Shown: one piece after another, positions 1 to 8,866 of the stretch | How positions within the stretch are numbered: the stretch's first letter is position 1 | Layout: each line of letters begins with the position of its first letter | NCBI GenBank assembly: GCA_021797815.1 | Contig: JAJZYZ010000003.1 | Span: 53,091-116,499 of the forward strand | Direction of reading: 5' to 3' | Source: Bacillota bacterium | GTDB lineage: Bacteria; Bacillota; Sulfobacillia; Sulfobacillales; JAIMBI01 | DNA: 63,409 nt | Notes under the pieces: model-generated | Database searches by the model: none | Seen by the model: only the letters and a program-made list of their open reading frames with translations | What the model was told of the DNA's origin: nothing | Translations under genes and position numbers: made by a program

Positions 1-225
1 TGAGCCGCCGGTCTTCCCACTCCACGGCCACCGCCTGCGGTGTCCGGGCGGCCTGCGCCTCCACCAGCTCCCCCAGCGTCGCCTCCGCCGGATACGCCGC
101 CGCCGTCGCGTTCCAGGCCACCACCGTCTCCTGATACTCCTCCGGGGTCACGAGCGGCAGCGCGCCCACGCGGGTCTCGGGATCCGCGGCCACCGCCGCC
201 AGCAGCACATTTAGATGACCCGCCA
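1..225. repeat. 225 bp near-identical repeat, copy 1 (C3-A3 junction)
   Basis: Bases 1-225 match 3115-3339 with one mismatch (C128 versus G3242). The copy encodes the end of condensation domain 3 and the first part of A3. It may extend left of the window. Identity stops abruptly at 225/3339, while flanking domains differ as normal paralogues do. Confidence 0.95.
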
Positions 226-3200
226 GGCGGCGGATGCTCGCCTCCTCGAACAGATCCGTGCTGTATTCCACATACCCGTCAAGTCCGCCATCCGCCGAAG
301 GCGCAAGCGCCAGCGTCAGATCAAACTTCGTCTCGTCGAGACTCACCGGTTCAGCTGTCACCTCAAGCCCCTTCAGGGCTATGGACCCGAGTCCCGCCGC
401 CTGCAGCACGAACAGTGTCTGCACGACGGGCGCGTAACGCGAATCCCGCTCCGGCTGCACGGCCGCCACCACCGTCTCAAAGGGCACCGCCTGGTGTTCG
501 TAAGCCCCGAGCGTCACGTCGCGCACACGCGCCAGAAGTGCCCGGAAACTGGGATCGCCCCCCAGATCCGTCCGGTACACCAGGGTGTTCACAAAATACC
601 CGATGAGTCTGTCCGCGGACGGGTGGAGCCGTCCCGCCGCCGGCCCTCCCACGAGAATGTCGTCCTGCCCCGTGTACCGGGCCAGGAGCGCCTGGTAGCC
701 GGCCAGCAGCAGCATGAACAGCGTGACGCCTTCGTGACCTGCCAGCCGTGCCAGCCGCCCCGTCAGGTCCGCCCCCACCGAGAAGCGCACCGACGCGCCC
801 GCTGAGGTCGGGCGGACCGGCCGCGGCCGGTCCGTCGGCAGCTCCAGCACCGGCAGCGGCCCCCGCAGGGTCTCTTGCCAGTATGGAAGCTTTTCGTCCA
901 GCACGCCGCTCGCAAGCCAGGCCTTCTGCCAGTCGGCCCAGTCCGCGTACTGCACCGCAAGCGCCGGCAGATCCTCCCCGGCATAAAGGGCCGCCAACTC
1001 CCTCTCCAAAATTCCCATCGACCAGCCGTCGGTCACGACATGGTGCAGGGTGAGCGCCAGCACGTGCTCCGTCGGCTGCAGCTCCCAGAGGCGCACCCGC
1101 CACAGCGGTCCGGCGCCCAAATCAAACGGGCGGTTCACCTCCGCGTGCAACTCCGCGGTGAGCGCGGCTTCCGTCACCGGCTCCACCACGATCCCCGGCC
1201 ACATCCCCATGACCTCCCGCTGAACCGGCGCCGCGTCGGACCCGGCCACCAGGACCGCCCGGAGCACGTCATGCCGCGCCACCACTCCCCGGATCGCGCG
1301 CTCGAGGGCGGCCACGTCCAGGACACCCCGAAGCCGCCACGCCGCCGGTACGTTGTAGCGTGCGGTTCCCGGCATCATCTGATCCACCAGCCAGAGCTGT
1401 GCCTGGGCAGCCGAGGCTGCCCGTCCGTCGAGCCCAGGCGTTCTTCGCAGCGGGATCTCCGGGGCGGCCGGCTCCCCCGTCAACCGCGCCGCCAGGCCAG
1501 CTACGGTCGGTACCTCGAACACCGCCCGCACCGGGAGCCTCTGCCCGAGCACCTGCTCCACCCGGGCCATAACCTGCGTCGCCAGCAGTGAATGCCCGCC
1601 GAGCGCAAAGAAGTCGGCGTCCACGCTCACGCGCGGCACGCCCAGGAGCTCCTCCCAGATCCCGGCCAGCAACTCCTCCTGCGGCGTCCGCGGCGCCACG
1701 TAGCCGCTTTCCGCCATGGCCGGAGCGGCCGTCTCTCTCAGTGCCCGCCGGTCTACCTTGCCGCTTGGCGACAGGGGCAGGTGCTCCTGCACCCCGATCG
1801 CCGCCGGCACCATATAAGCCGGCAGGAAGTTCGCCACCGCCTCCCGCAGCGCGAGCGGCTCGAGCACCGCGCCCGGCGAGGCGACCACGTATCCCACGAG
1901 CCGCGGGTCCCCGGGGGTATCCTCCCGCACCACGACCGCCGCATCCGCCACCCCGTCGAGTCCCGTGAGTGCCGCCTCTATCTCTCCCAATTCAATGCGA
2001 AAGCCTCGCACCTTCACCTGGTCGTCCGACCGCCCCAGGTACTCAAGCGTCCCGTCCGTCCGCCACCGCACCAGATCCCCGGTCCGATACATCCGCGCCC
2101 CCGGCGTGTCCACAAATGGATCCGGCAGGAAACGGTCTCCCGTTAAATCCGGACGGTTGAGGTAGCCGCGCGCCACTCCCACCCCGCCCACGTACAGCTC
2201 CCCCGTCACGCCTACCGGCGCCGGCTGCCCGCCAGGGCTCAAGACATACGCCCTGACGTTGGTGATGGGCCGTCCTATCGGCGGCGCCTGACCCGTGCCC
2301 GCCGTGCATGCGGCCATCGTGGCGATCACCGTCGTTTCGGTGGGGCCGTATGCATTGTAAAAGCGTCGGCCCGGGGCCCACCGGTCCACAACCGCCTGCC
2401 CGCACGCCTCCCCGCCGGTCAGCAGCACGCGAAGGCCGTGGAAGCGCCCTGGATCCAGCGTGGCCAGGAGCGCCGGCGGCAAGAGCGCCATATTGACCTG
2501 ATGGCGGTCGACCACGCCGGCCAGATCGTCCAGCAGATGCTCGCGCGGGGCCAGCACCAGGGTGGAACCTGTCACGAGCGCAACCGCCATCTCCCAGACC
2601 GACGCATCAAAACTGAACGCGGCAAACTGAAGCATCCGCACGGGCGCGTCGATGCCAAGGTCCCGAACCTGCCCCGCCGCCAGGTTGACCGCCTGCCGGT
2701 GCTCCACCAGCACGCCTTTCGGCCGGCCGGTCGACCCCGAGGTGTAAATCACGTACGCCACGTTCCCCGGACCCGCCACCGCCGGCAGCGCCGCCGCTCC
2801 CTCCCCCGCCACCACCGCCCACTCCGTGTCCAGTGCCAGCACCGGGGCCGCCCCCGCCGGGATCGCATCCCGCAGATGCCCCTGCGTCAAGACCACCGCC
2901 GGCGCCGCGTCCGCCAGCATGTAGGCGAGCCGTTCCGCCGGATACCCCGGGTCCAGTGGCACGTACGCCCCACCCGCCTTCCAGACCCCCACAATCGCAA
3001 TAATCTGTTCCAGCGACCGGTCCAGCCACAGCGCCACCCGTGTGTCCGGCCCGACCCCCCGCGCCCGCAGATACCGCGCCAGCTGGTTCGCCCACGCGTC
3101 CAGCTCTCCGTACGTGAGCCGCCGGTCTTCCCACTCCACGGCCACCGCCTGCGGTGTCCGGGCGGCCTGCGCCTCCACCAGCTCCCCCAGCGTCGCCTCC

Positions 3201-6200
3201 GCCGGATACGCCGCCGCCGTCGCGTTCCAGGCCACCACCGTGTCCTGATACTCCTCCGGGGTCACGAGCGGCAGCGCGCCCACGCGGGTCTCGGGATCCG
3301 CGGCCACCGCCGCCAGCAGCACATTTAGATGACCCGCCATCCTCTCGATGGTGGACCGGTCAAACAAATCCACGTTGTATTCAAAGCGGCCCCGGATGCC
3401 CTCCGCGTCCTCCAGCATGTCCAGGGTCAGATCAAACTTGGCGATGTCGGGGAACACCGTCTCGGCCACAACCACGCTCCCTTCCAGTTGAAGCGCCTCG
3501 GCCGGGGCGTTCTGGAGGACGAACATGGTCTGAAAGAGGGGGCTGTACCTCGGGTCGCGTACGGTCTCCACCTCGCGCACCAAGCGCTCGAAGGGAGTTG
3601 CCTGGTGGGTGAACGCACCGAGTGCCCCGGTCCGTACCCGGGTCAGCAGTTCGCGGAAGGTTGGATTGCCCGCCAGATCTCCGCGGTGCACGAGGGTGTT
3701 GATGAAGTAGCCGATGAGCGGCTCGGTCTCGGCCCGCAGGCGACCGGCGACCGGTGAGCCCACCAGGATGTCCTCCTGTCCGGTATAGCGGTGAAGGAGC
3801 ACCTGATACGCTCCGAGGAGCGTCATGAAAAGGGTGGCGCCTTCTCGGCGGGACAGCTCGCTGAGGCGGCGGACCACCTCCGACGGCACACGGAACCACA
3901 GCGTCTCACCCGCAAAAGATGGCTCGGCCGGGCGCGGCCGGTCGGTCGGAAGATCCAGCACCGGGAGACGTCCCGCCAGCCGTTCCTTCCAGTACTGAAG
4001 CTGCCGCTGATGCTCGGCTCCCTCGACCAGGGTCCTCTGCCACGAGGAGACGTCCGCATATTGAACAGACAGGGGAGCCAGATCCGGCCGGGTGCCCGAC
4101 AGGTGCGCCCGGTACAGGCGTGACAGGTCGTGGGCCAGAATGCCCACCGACCAGCCATCAATCACGACGTGGTGAAACGTGAAGAGGAGGTGATGGAGAT
4201 CGGGGGTTTCCTCTATTACAAGCACGCGAAAGGGAACATCGCGCGAGAGATCGAACGGCCGGTGGATCTCCGTCCGGATCGCTGCGGCAACCGGTTCCGA
4301 ACGCCCCGCCGGAGCGAGCTCACCGAGCCCGAGCAGCGACAGCGGTGGCCGGGACTCCTCCAGCACGGTCTGCCAGATGCCGCCGTCCCCCTCCGCCAGC
4401 ACGGTGCGGAGTGACTCGTGCCGGTCCATAAGCTCCGACAGCGCCGCCGTGAGGGCCCCGATATCGAGGGGGCCCTTCACGTGCCATAGGAAGGGCTCAT
4501 TGTAGGCGGCGGTGCCGGGATGCATGCGCTCAAAAAGCCACAGGCTCGCCTGAGCGTCTGAGGCAGGAATCCGGCCCGCTCGCGGAACCGGAACGATGGC
4601 GTCGTCGCCGCCCGCTCTCCCTGCGAGCCGCGCGGCAAGCTCCGACACGGTCGGCGCGTCAAAGACATCGCGGACCTGCAGGGCCGCCGGAATCTCCCGG
4701 TTCAGGCGTGCCACCATCCGGGTCGCGCTGATGGAGTGGGCGCCCCACTCGAAGAAGTTGTCATACAACCCTATCTGCGGAAGATGCAGAACGTCCGCCG
4801 CGATAGACGCCACCGCCCGCTCCATCGGGGTGCGCGGCGCCGCCTCCTCGGCGTCATGTGCGTAGTCCTGAAAAGCCGGGGCGGGGAGCGCGCGCCGGTC
4901 CACCTTGCCGTTGGCCGACATGGGTATGGCGTCGAGCGGCATCAGCACCGATGGCACCATGTAGGCTGGCAGCGCGGCGGCGAGCGCCCGGCGGATCTCC
5001 TGCCCGGAGGAAGCTTCAGGCCCGAGCACCAGGTAGCCGACCAGGCGTTTGTCACCGGGGGCGTCCTCCCGGCAGATCACGACCGCCTGCCGTACACCAG
5101 GCTGGGCGGCCAGTGCGGTCTCCACCTCGCCCAGCTCCACGCGGAATCCACGAATTTTCACCTGGTCGTCGCGCCGGCCCAGAAACTCGATGAGACCGTC
5201 TTCGGTAAAACGCGCCGCGTCCCCGGTCCGGTACATGCGCGCCTCAGGGTCGCCGGCAAACGGGTCGGGCAGAAACCGCTCTAGGGTGAGCTCATCCCGG
5301 TTCAGGTAGCCCCGGGCTACCCCATCGCCACCCACGTACAGCTCCCCCGGCACCGCGATGGGAACCGGCTCCTGCCGGTCGTCAAGAATATAAGCCGTGG
5401 AATTCCGTATCGGCCGCCCGATGGGCAGCGGGCCGCCAGGCCAGGAGCGCGGCACCGGATAAAAAGTGCTGAAGGTCGTGTTCTCCGTGGGGCCGTAGCA
5501 GTTGGTGACCGTGACGTGGGGATGCGCTTCGTAGATCCGGCGCACGTGCGCAGGCGAAACCACGTCACCGCCCGTGAACAGCTCTCGGACCCCGCGAAGG
5601 CCATCGAGGGCATGGTCCACCATGACATTCAGAAATTCAGACGTCATCCATAAGACCGTCACGCGGTGCGCGGCGAGCGCCTGCGACAGGGCATCCAGCG
5701 AAACCGGTCCCGCGGACAGGACCGCCAGACGGGCGCCGGACAGAAGAGGCCCCCAGATCTCAAGGGTGGCCGCATCAAACGACAGGTTCGAATAATGAAG
5801 AAAGACGTCATCCGGTTCGATGCGGGCAAAATTGTTGCCGCGGACGAGACGCACCGCGCCCCGGTGTTCCACCAGCACGCCTTTCGGGGTGCCGGTGGAA
5901 CCGGACGTGTAGTTGACATACATAACCTGGCGCGGGTCCCGCAACACAGCGGGAGGCTCCTGTGGCTCGTCGTCTATCCGGGCGCGGTCCGCCGACCAGT
6001 CGACCGTCACCGGCGCCAGCGGTCCGAAAACCAGCGCCGCCGCGGCGTCGGCCACCACCACCCGGACAGCCGTGTCCTCCAGCATGTAGCGGAGGCGGTC
6101 CACGGGGTAGTTCGGGTCGAGAGGCAGGTAAGCGGCCCCGGACTTTAAGATCCCGAGCAGGGTGACGATTAGATCGAGCGACCGCGGCAATGCCGTACCG

Positions 6201-7105
6201 ACGAGGTCGCCGGCCCGCACCCCCCGGGCTCTTAGGTGATGCGCCAGCTGGTTGGCGGCGCGATCGAGCTCCCCATAAGTGAGACGGCATTCCTCGTATT
6301 CGACCGCCACCGCGTCTGGTGTCGCACGGGCCTGCTCTTCAAACAAGTCCTCTATGGTCGCTTCCCTTGGATAAGGCGAGATCGTGTCGTTCCAGGCCGC
6401 CAAAAGGCTCTTTTCGGCCGTCGTAAGAAGAGGGAGCCGCCCGAGCGGCCGGTCGGGCTCGGCGAGCACCCCCGCCAGAAGGACCACGAGCTGTCCCGCC
6501 ATCCGTTCGATGCGGGGCACGGCGAAGAGTTCCCGGTTGTACTCGATGATGAAGGTGTCGGGGGCCTCTGACTCCCGAAAAACAAGGTCGGCCTGCAGGG
6601 CAGGATCCACCGCAATTCCGGCCCGCTCGAGCGCAAGCTGAAAAACGGGAGGGAAGCTCGCGGGAGCATGAAGCGTCGCGGGAAATACCTCCCGCCACGC
6701 CCGCACCGAGAGCGGGGGCGGCCGGTCGCGAAGACCCTCCCGGAGCCCGCGTTCCACGCTCCCCAATGGCGCCGACGGCAGGCAGAGGAGCGGCACGGCC
6801 CCGTACCGGGGGACAGCGTCCGGGCCGGCCGGCGCACTCACGCCCAAGACCAGCTCCTCGGCCCCCGCGTATCGCGAAAGAAGAGCCGCGAATCCCGCCG
6901 CGGTGAAGTGAAAGACGCGGTCGGGGTCCCATGCTAAATCCCGGATAGACCGCGCCAGGTCTGGTGGCAGCGAGAAGACGTATTGGGCCGGACTATGGCG
7001 CAGCGTGGCCGGTCGCGGCGCGTCCGTGGGAAGCTCCAGGCGGGGGAGCCCCGTCGGGAACATCTCGCCCCAGCCATCGCCCTCAAGCCGGTCCGTCATC
7101 GACAT
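1..7105 (-). CDS. Non-ribosomal peptide synthetase, 3' end cut by window edge
   Basis: Large NRPS reading frame, 2368 codons visible, open at the left edge. Domain order: N-terminally truncated condensation (C) domain (about residues 10-215), adenylation A1 (YTSGSTG near 395), carrier T1 (FFEWGAHS, Ser791), C2 (HHVVIDG near 978), A2 (YTSGSTGRPKG near 1450), T2 (LGGHS, Ser1839), C3 (HHVVTDG near 2021) and the start of A3. It would activate and condense amino acids on 4'-phosphopantetheine arms. The first C domain begins at the mid-domain LELPTD motif and has no HHxxxDG, so it is probably non-catalytic. The ATG at 7105 is preceded by GGAGGGAGC; a second in-frame ATG is at 7099. A-domain pocket residues read by eye against GrsA are D-A-L-W-F-G-C-T-F (A1, loosely Val-like) and D-A-W-L-L-G-A-V-I (A2, unassigned). 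No MbtH, phosphopantetheinyl transferase or thioesterase is visible. Confidence 0.95.
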   Translation of the reverse strand, partial: MSMTDRLEGDGWGEMFPTGLPRLELPTDAPRPATLRHSPAQYVFSLPPDLARSIRDLAWDPDRVFHFTAAGFAALLSRYAGAEELVLGVSAPAGPDAVPRYGAVPLLCLPSAPLGSVERGLREGLRDRPPPLSVRAWREVFPATLHAPASFPPVFQLALERAGIAVDPALQADLVFRESEAPDTFIIEYNRELFAVPRIERMAGQLVVLLAGVLAEPDRPLGRLPLLTTAEKSLLAAWNDTISPYPREATIEDLFEEQARATPDAVAVEYEECRLTYGELDRAANQLAHHLRARGVRAGDLVGTALPRSLDLIVTLLGILKSGAAYLPLDPNYPVDRLRYMLEDTAVRVVVADAAAALVFGPLAPVTVDWSADRARIDDEPQEPPAVLRDPRQVMYVNYTSGSTGTPKGVLVEHRGAVRLVRGNNFARIEPDDVFLHYSNLSFDAATLEIWGPLLSGARLAVLSAGPVSLDALSQALAAHRVTVLWMTSEFLNVMVDHALDGLRGVRELFTGGDVVSPAHVRRIYEAHPHVTVTNCYGPTENTTFSTFYPVPRSWPGGPLPIGRPIRNSTAYILDDRQEPVPIAVPGELYVGGDGVARGYLNRDELTLERFLPDPFAGDPEARMYRTGDAARFTEDGLIEFLGRRDDQVKIRGFRVELGEVETALAAQPGVRQAVVICREDAPGDKRLVGYLVLGPEASSGQEIRRALAAALPAYMVPSVLMPLDAIPMSANGKVDRRALPAPAFQDYAHDAEEAAPRTPMERAVASIAADVLHLPQIGLYDNFFEWGAHSISATRMVARLNREIPAALQVRDVFDAPTVSELAARLAGRAGGDDAIVPVPRAGRIPASDAQASLWLFERMHPGTAAYNEPFLWHVKGPLDIGALTAALSELMDRHESLRTVLAEGDGGIWQTVLEESRPPLSLLGLGELAPAGRSEPVAAAIRTEIHRPFDLSRDVPFRVLVIEETPDLHHLLFTFHHVVIDGWSVGILAHDLSRLYRAHLSGTRPDLAPLSVQYADVSSWQRTLVEGAEHQRQLQYWKERLAGRLPVLDLPTDRPRPAEPSFAGETLWFRVPSEVVRRLSELSRREGATLFMTLLGAYQVLLHRYTGQEDILVGSPVAGRLRAETEPLIGYFINTLVHRGDLAGNPTFRELLTRVRTGALGAFTHQATPFERLVREVETVRDPRYSPLFQTMFVLQNAPAEALQLEGSVVVAETVFPDIAKFDLTLDMLEDAEGIRGRFEYNVDLFDRSTIERMAGHLNVLLAAVAADPETRVGALPLVTPEEYQDTVVAWNATAAAYPAEATLGELVEAQAARTPQAVAVEWEDRRLTYGELDAWANQLARYLRARGVGPDTRVALWLDRSLEQIIAIVGVWKAGGAYVPLDPGYPAERLAYMLADAAPAVVLTQGHLRDAIPAGAAPVLALDTEWAVVAGEGAAALPAVAGPGNVAYVIYTSGSTGRPKGVLVEHRQAVNLAAGQVRDLGIDAPVRMLQFAAFSFDASVWEMAVALVTGSTLVLAPREHLLDDLAGVVDRHQVNMALLPPALLATLDPGRFHGLRVLLTGGEACGQAVVDRWAPGRRFYNAYGPTETTVIATMAACTAGTGQAPPIGRPITNVRAYVLSPGGQPAPVGVTGELYVGGVGVARGYLNRPDLTGDRFLPDPFVDTPGARMYRTGDLVRWRTDGTLEYLGRSDDQVKVRGFRIELGEIEAALTGLDGVADAAVVVREDTPGDPRLVGYVVASPGAVLEPLALREAVANFLPAYMVPAAIGVQEHLPLSPSGKVDRRALRETAAPAMAESGYVAPRTPQEELLAGIWEELLGVPRVSVDADFFALGGHSLLATQVMARVEQVLGQRLPVRAVFEVPTVAGLAARLTGEPAAPEIPLRRTPGLDGRAASAAQAQLWLVDQMMPGTARYNVPAAWRLRGVLDVAALERAIRGVVARHDVLRAVLVAGSDAAPVQREVMGMWPGIVVEPVTEAALTAELHAEVNRPFDLGAGPLWRVRLWELQPTEHVLALTLHHVVTDGWSMGILERELAALYAGEDLPALAVQYADWADWQKAWLASGVLDEKLPYWQETLRGPLPVLELPTDRPRPVRPTSAGASVRFSVGADLTGRLARLAGHEGVTLFMLLLAGYQALLARYTGQDDILVGGPAAGRLHPSADRLIGYFVNTLVYRTDLGGDPSFRALLARVRDVTLGAYEHQAVPFETVVAAVQPERDSRYAPVVQTLFVLQAAGLGSIALKGLEVTAEPVSLDETKFDLTLALAPSADGGLDGYVEYSTDLFEEASIRRLAGHLNVLLAAVAADPETRVGALPLVTPEEYQETVVAWNATAAAYPAEATLGELVEAQAARTPQAVAVEWEDRRL
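3115..3339. repeat. 225 bp near-identical repeat, copy 2 (C2-A2 junction)
   Basis: Second copy of the repeat at 1-225, offset 3114 bp, which is exactly one C-A-T module. It encodes the end of C2, the C-A linker and the first part of A2. Confidence 0.95.
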
Positions 7106-7265
7106 GCTCCCTCCGTGCAGCCGAGGCAGACTGGAAACCGTCTTCGCCATGGAGGAGGTGCCACGGATCTGACCAAGGAGCCTTCATCTTCATCGTAGGC
7201 CCGCCGGACGCGCTTGCAATCCAGTGCAACGGTTTTCGACCGGCCGCACGGACCTCTCGCCGCCC

Positions 7266-7625
7266 CTACACGCCTGCGAGAAAGACGACCGCGACCAGCA
7301 CCAGCATATGGAAGACCTGGTCGGTGACCAGGTAAAGCCACTGGTCGGCGGGTCGGGTGATGGACTGCACCCGGCGGCCCCACCAGTGCACAAACGTCCG
7401 TCGGTCCAAAATCGTGTGGGTCACGAACAGGAGGGCGATGCCGGCCCACGAGATCCTGCCGACCAGGAGACTCGCCGCCGTAACGGTGGCCGTATAAACG
7501 GCCGCGTGGGCAACGAGGGCTGGATAGCTCTTCGTCTTCTCCCGGGCCATCCACCCGGTCTGAAGAAGGAAGTCCCCCACGAGATGCCCGATTAGGAGCG
7601 CCTCGAATAGATTCACCTGACCCAA
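7266..7625 (-). CDS. DUF3307-type small integral membrane protein
   Basis: A 119-residue hydrophobic protein with about four membrane segments. The N-terminal motif (HLVGDFLLQTGWMAREK) and later H-x-x-x-D (THTILDRR) match what I know of DUF3307 membrane proteins, whose function is unknown. It lies 160 bp upstream of the NRPS gene on the same strand, so it may share a transcript with it, but no functional link is shown. Confidence 0.75.
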   Translation of the reverse strand: MGQVNLFEALLIGHLVGDFLLQTGWMAREKTKSYPALVAHAAVYTATVTAASLLVGRISWAGIALLFVTHTILDRRTFVHWWGRRVQSITRPADQWLYLVTDQVFHMLVLVAVVFLAGV

Positions 7626-7700
7626 TCCGTCCTTTACTCTTACTTTTTCCTGGCGGTTCCCGCGACGGGATCTGGCGGTGGGGGCCGGCAGCGGTCGATG

Positions 7701-8798
7701 CTACAGCCGGTCGACCACCCACCACAAACTCAAGGGTTCGTCCTTGCCCTTGACCAGGACCGGCTCGTGAGGCCGGAGTTCCACCAGTGGCCGGACCACC
7801 TCGGCCGTGGTGGCACCGACCAGGATGCCTTCCGGAAAGCCGTGGGTCAACCCTTCGATGCGGGACGCCACATTCACGGTGTCGCCGATGACGGTGTACT
7901 CCACCCGCTCTTCGGAGCCGATGTTGCCCACCACCACCTCGCCGGTATTGATCCCGATCCCGATGTGGATGGGCCCACCGAGCTTCTCGGCCCACTCCTC
8001 GTTGAACGCGGCGAGACGCTCGCGCATCTCGATCGCGCACAGCACCGCGTTCACCGGGTTGTCCAGCGAGGAAATGGGAGCGCCAAACACACCCAGGATG
8101 CCGTCGCCGAGATACTTGTTGACCGTGCCCTGATGATGGCGGATGGCCTCGGCCATGGTGCTGAAGTACGCGTTCAGGAATCTCACCACTGCCTGCGGAT
8201 CGAGGCGCGAGGACAGGGCCGTAAAGTTGCGGATGTCGGCCATCAGCACCGACACGATGCGCGATTCGCCGTCCAAGAGGCTGGCGTCGTCGCCTTGTTC
8301 GCGTATCATGTCCTGCACGACGTGCTCGGGCACGTACTTCTGGAAGAGGCGGACAACCCGTTCCTGCTGCGCGAGCCGCTCCTGCAGCTCTTCCATCAGC
8401 TGACGCTCCCGCCGCTGCAGACGCACCACATCCGCCGCCCCATTCAACGTCATCAGGAGTTCCTGCTCATCCCAGGGCTTGGTAATGTACCGGTACACGC
8501 GGCCGGTGTTGATGGCCTTGATAACGGCCCCGACATCACTGAACCCGGTCAGGATCATGCGCACCGTGTCGGGAAACTCCGGGGTGATGGCCTCCAGAAA
8601 CTGAACGCCCATCATGTCCGGCATGCGCTGGTCGGTGATCACAATGGGAATGTCATTTTCGCGCAGGATGCCGATGGCCTGACGGCCGGATGTGCTGGTA
8701 TGGACGCGAAAGCGCCGTCGGAAGGCGGCACGGAACGCGACCAGGTTGTGTTCTTCGTCATCCACGTACAAGACACCCATCGGCTCTTCAATGCTCAT
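7701..8798 (-). CDS. Response regulator with class III adenylate cyclase output domain
   Basis: Residues 1-120 form a receiver domain (acidic pair D13-D14, phospho-acceptor D56 in ITDQRMP, KPW lysine near 105). A coiled-coil linker follows (about 125-165), then a class III nucleotide cyclase domain (about 180-345). Visible cyclase residues: metal Asp in MADIRNF, Lys in NKYLGDG, Asp in VIGDTVN and the N-x-A-S-R tail. The Lys/Asp pair favours ATP over GTP, so cAMP is the likely product. The ATG at 8798 has GGAG six bases upstream; an upstream in-frame start would run into the kinase gene. The kinase gene ends 68 bp upstream, so the two probably form a two-component pair giving phosphorylation-controlled cAMP synthesis. 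Confidence 0.88.
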   Translation of the reverse strand: MSIEEPMGVLYVDDEEHNLVAFRAAFRRRFRVHTSTSGRQAIGILRENDIPIVITDQRMPDMMGVQFLEAITPEFPDTVRMILTGFSDVGAVIKAINTGRVYRYITKPWDEQELLMTLNGAADVVRLQRRERQLMEELQERLAQQERVVRLFQKYVPEHVVQDMIREQGDDASLLDGESRIVSVLMADIRNFTALSSRLDPQAVVRFLNAYFSTMAEAIRHHQGTVNKYLGDGILGVFGAPISSLDNPVNAVLCAIEMRERLAAFNEEWAEKLGGPIHIGIGINTGEVVVGNIGSEERVEYTVIGDTVNVASRIEGLTHGFPEGILVGATTAEVVRPLVELRPHEPVLVKGKDEPLSLWWVVDRL

Positions 8799-8866
8799 GT
8801 ATCGCTCCGTTCTGCACTCGGTAACCACTTCATGATGCAGGCCTAGACGGATGCGGGCGCACCTCG

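Noticed and set aside
215-805. Long plus-strand frames over 1-7100
   Set aside because: They are antisense shadows of the NRPS gene; composition is arginine/histidine/proline-rich and no family motifs appear.
7698-8846. 382-codon plus-strand frame opposite the receiver-cyclase
   Set aside because: The minus strand has catalytic receiver and cyclase motifs; the plus frame has none.
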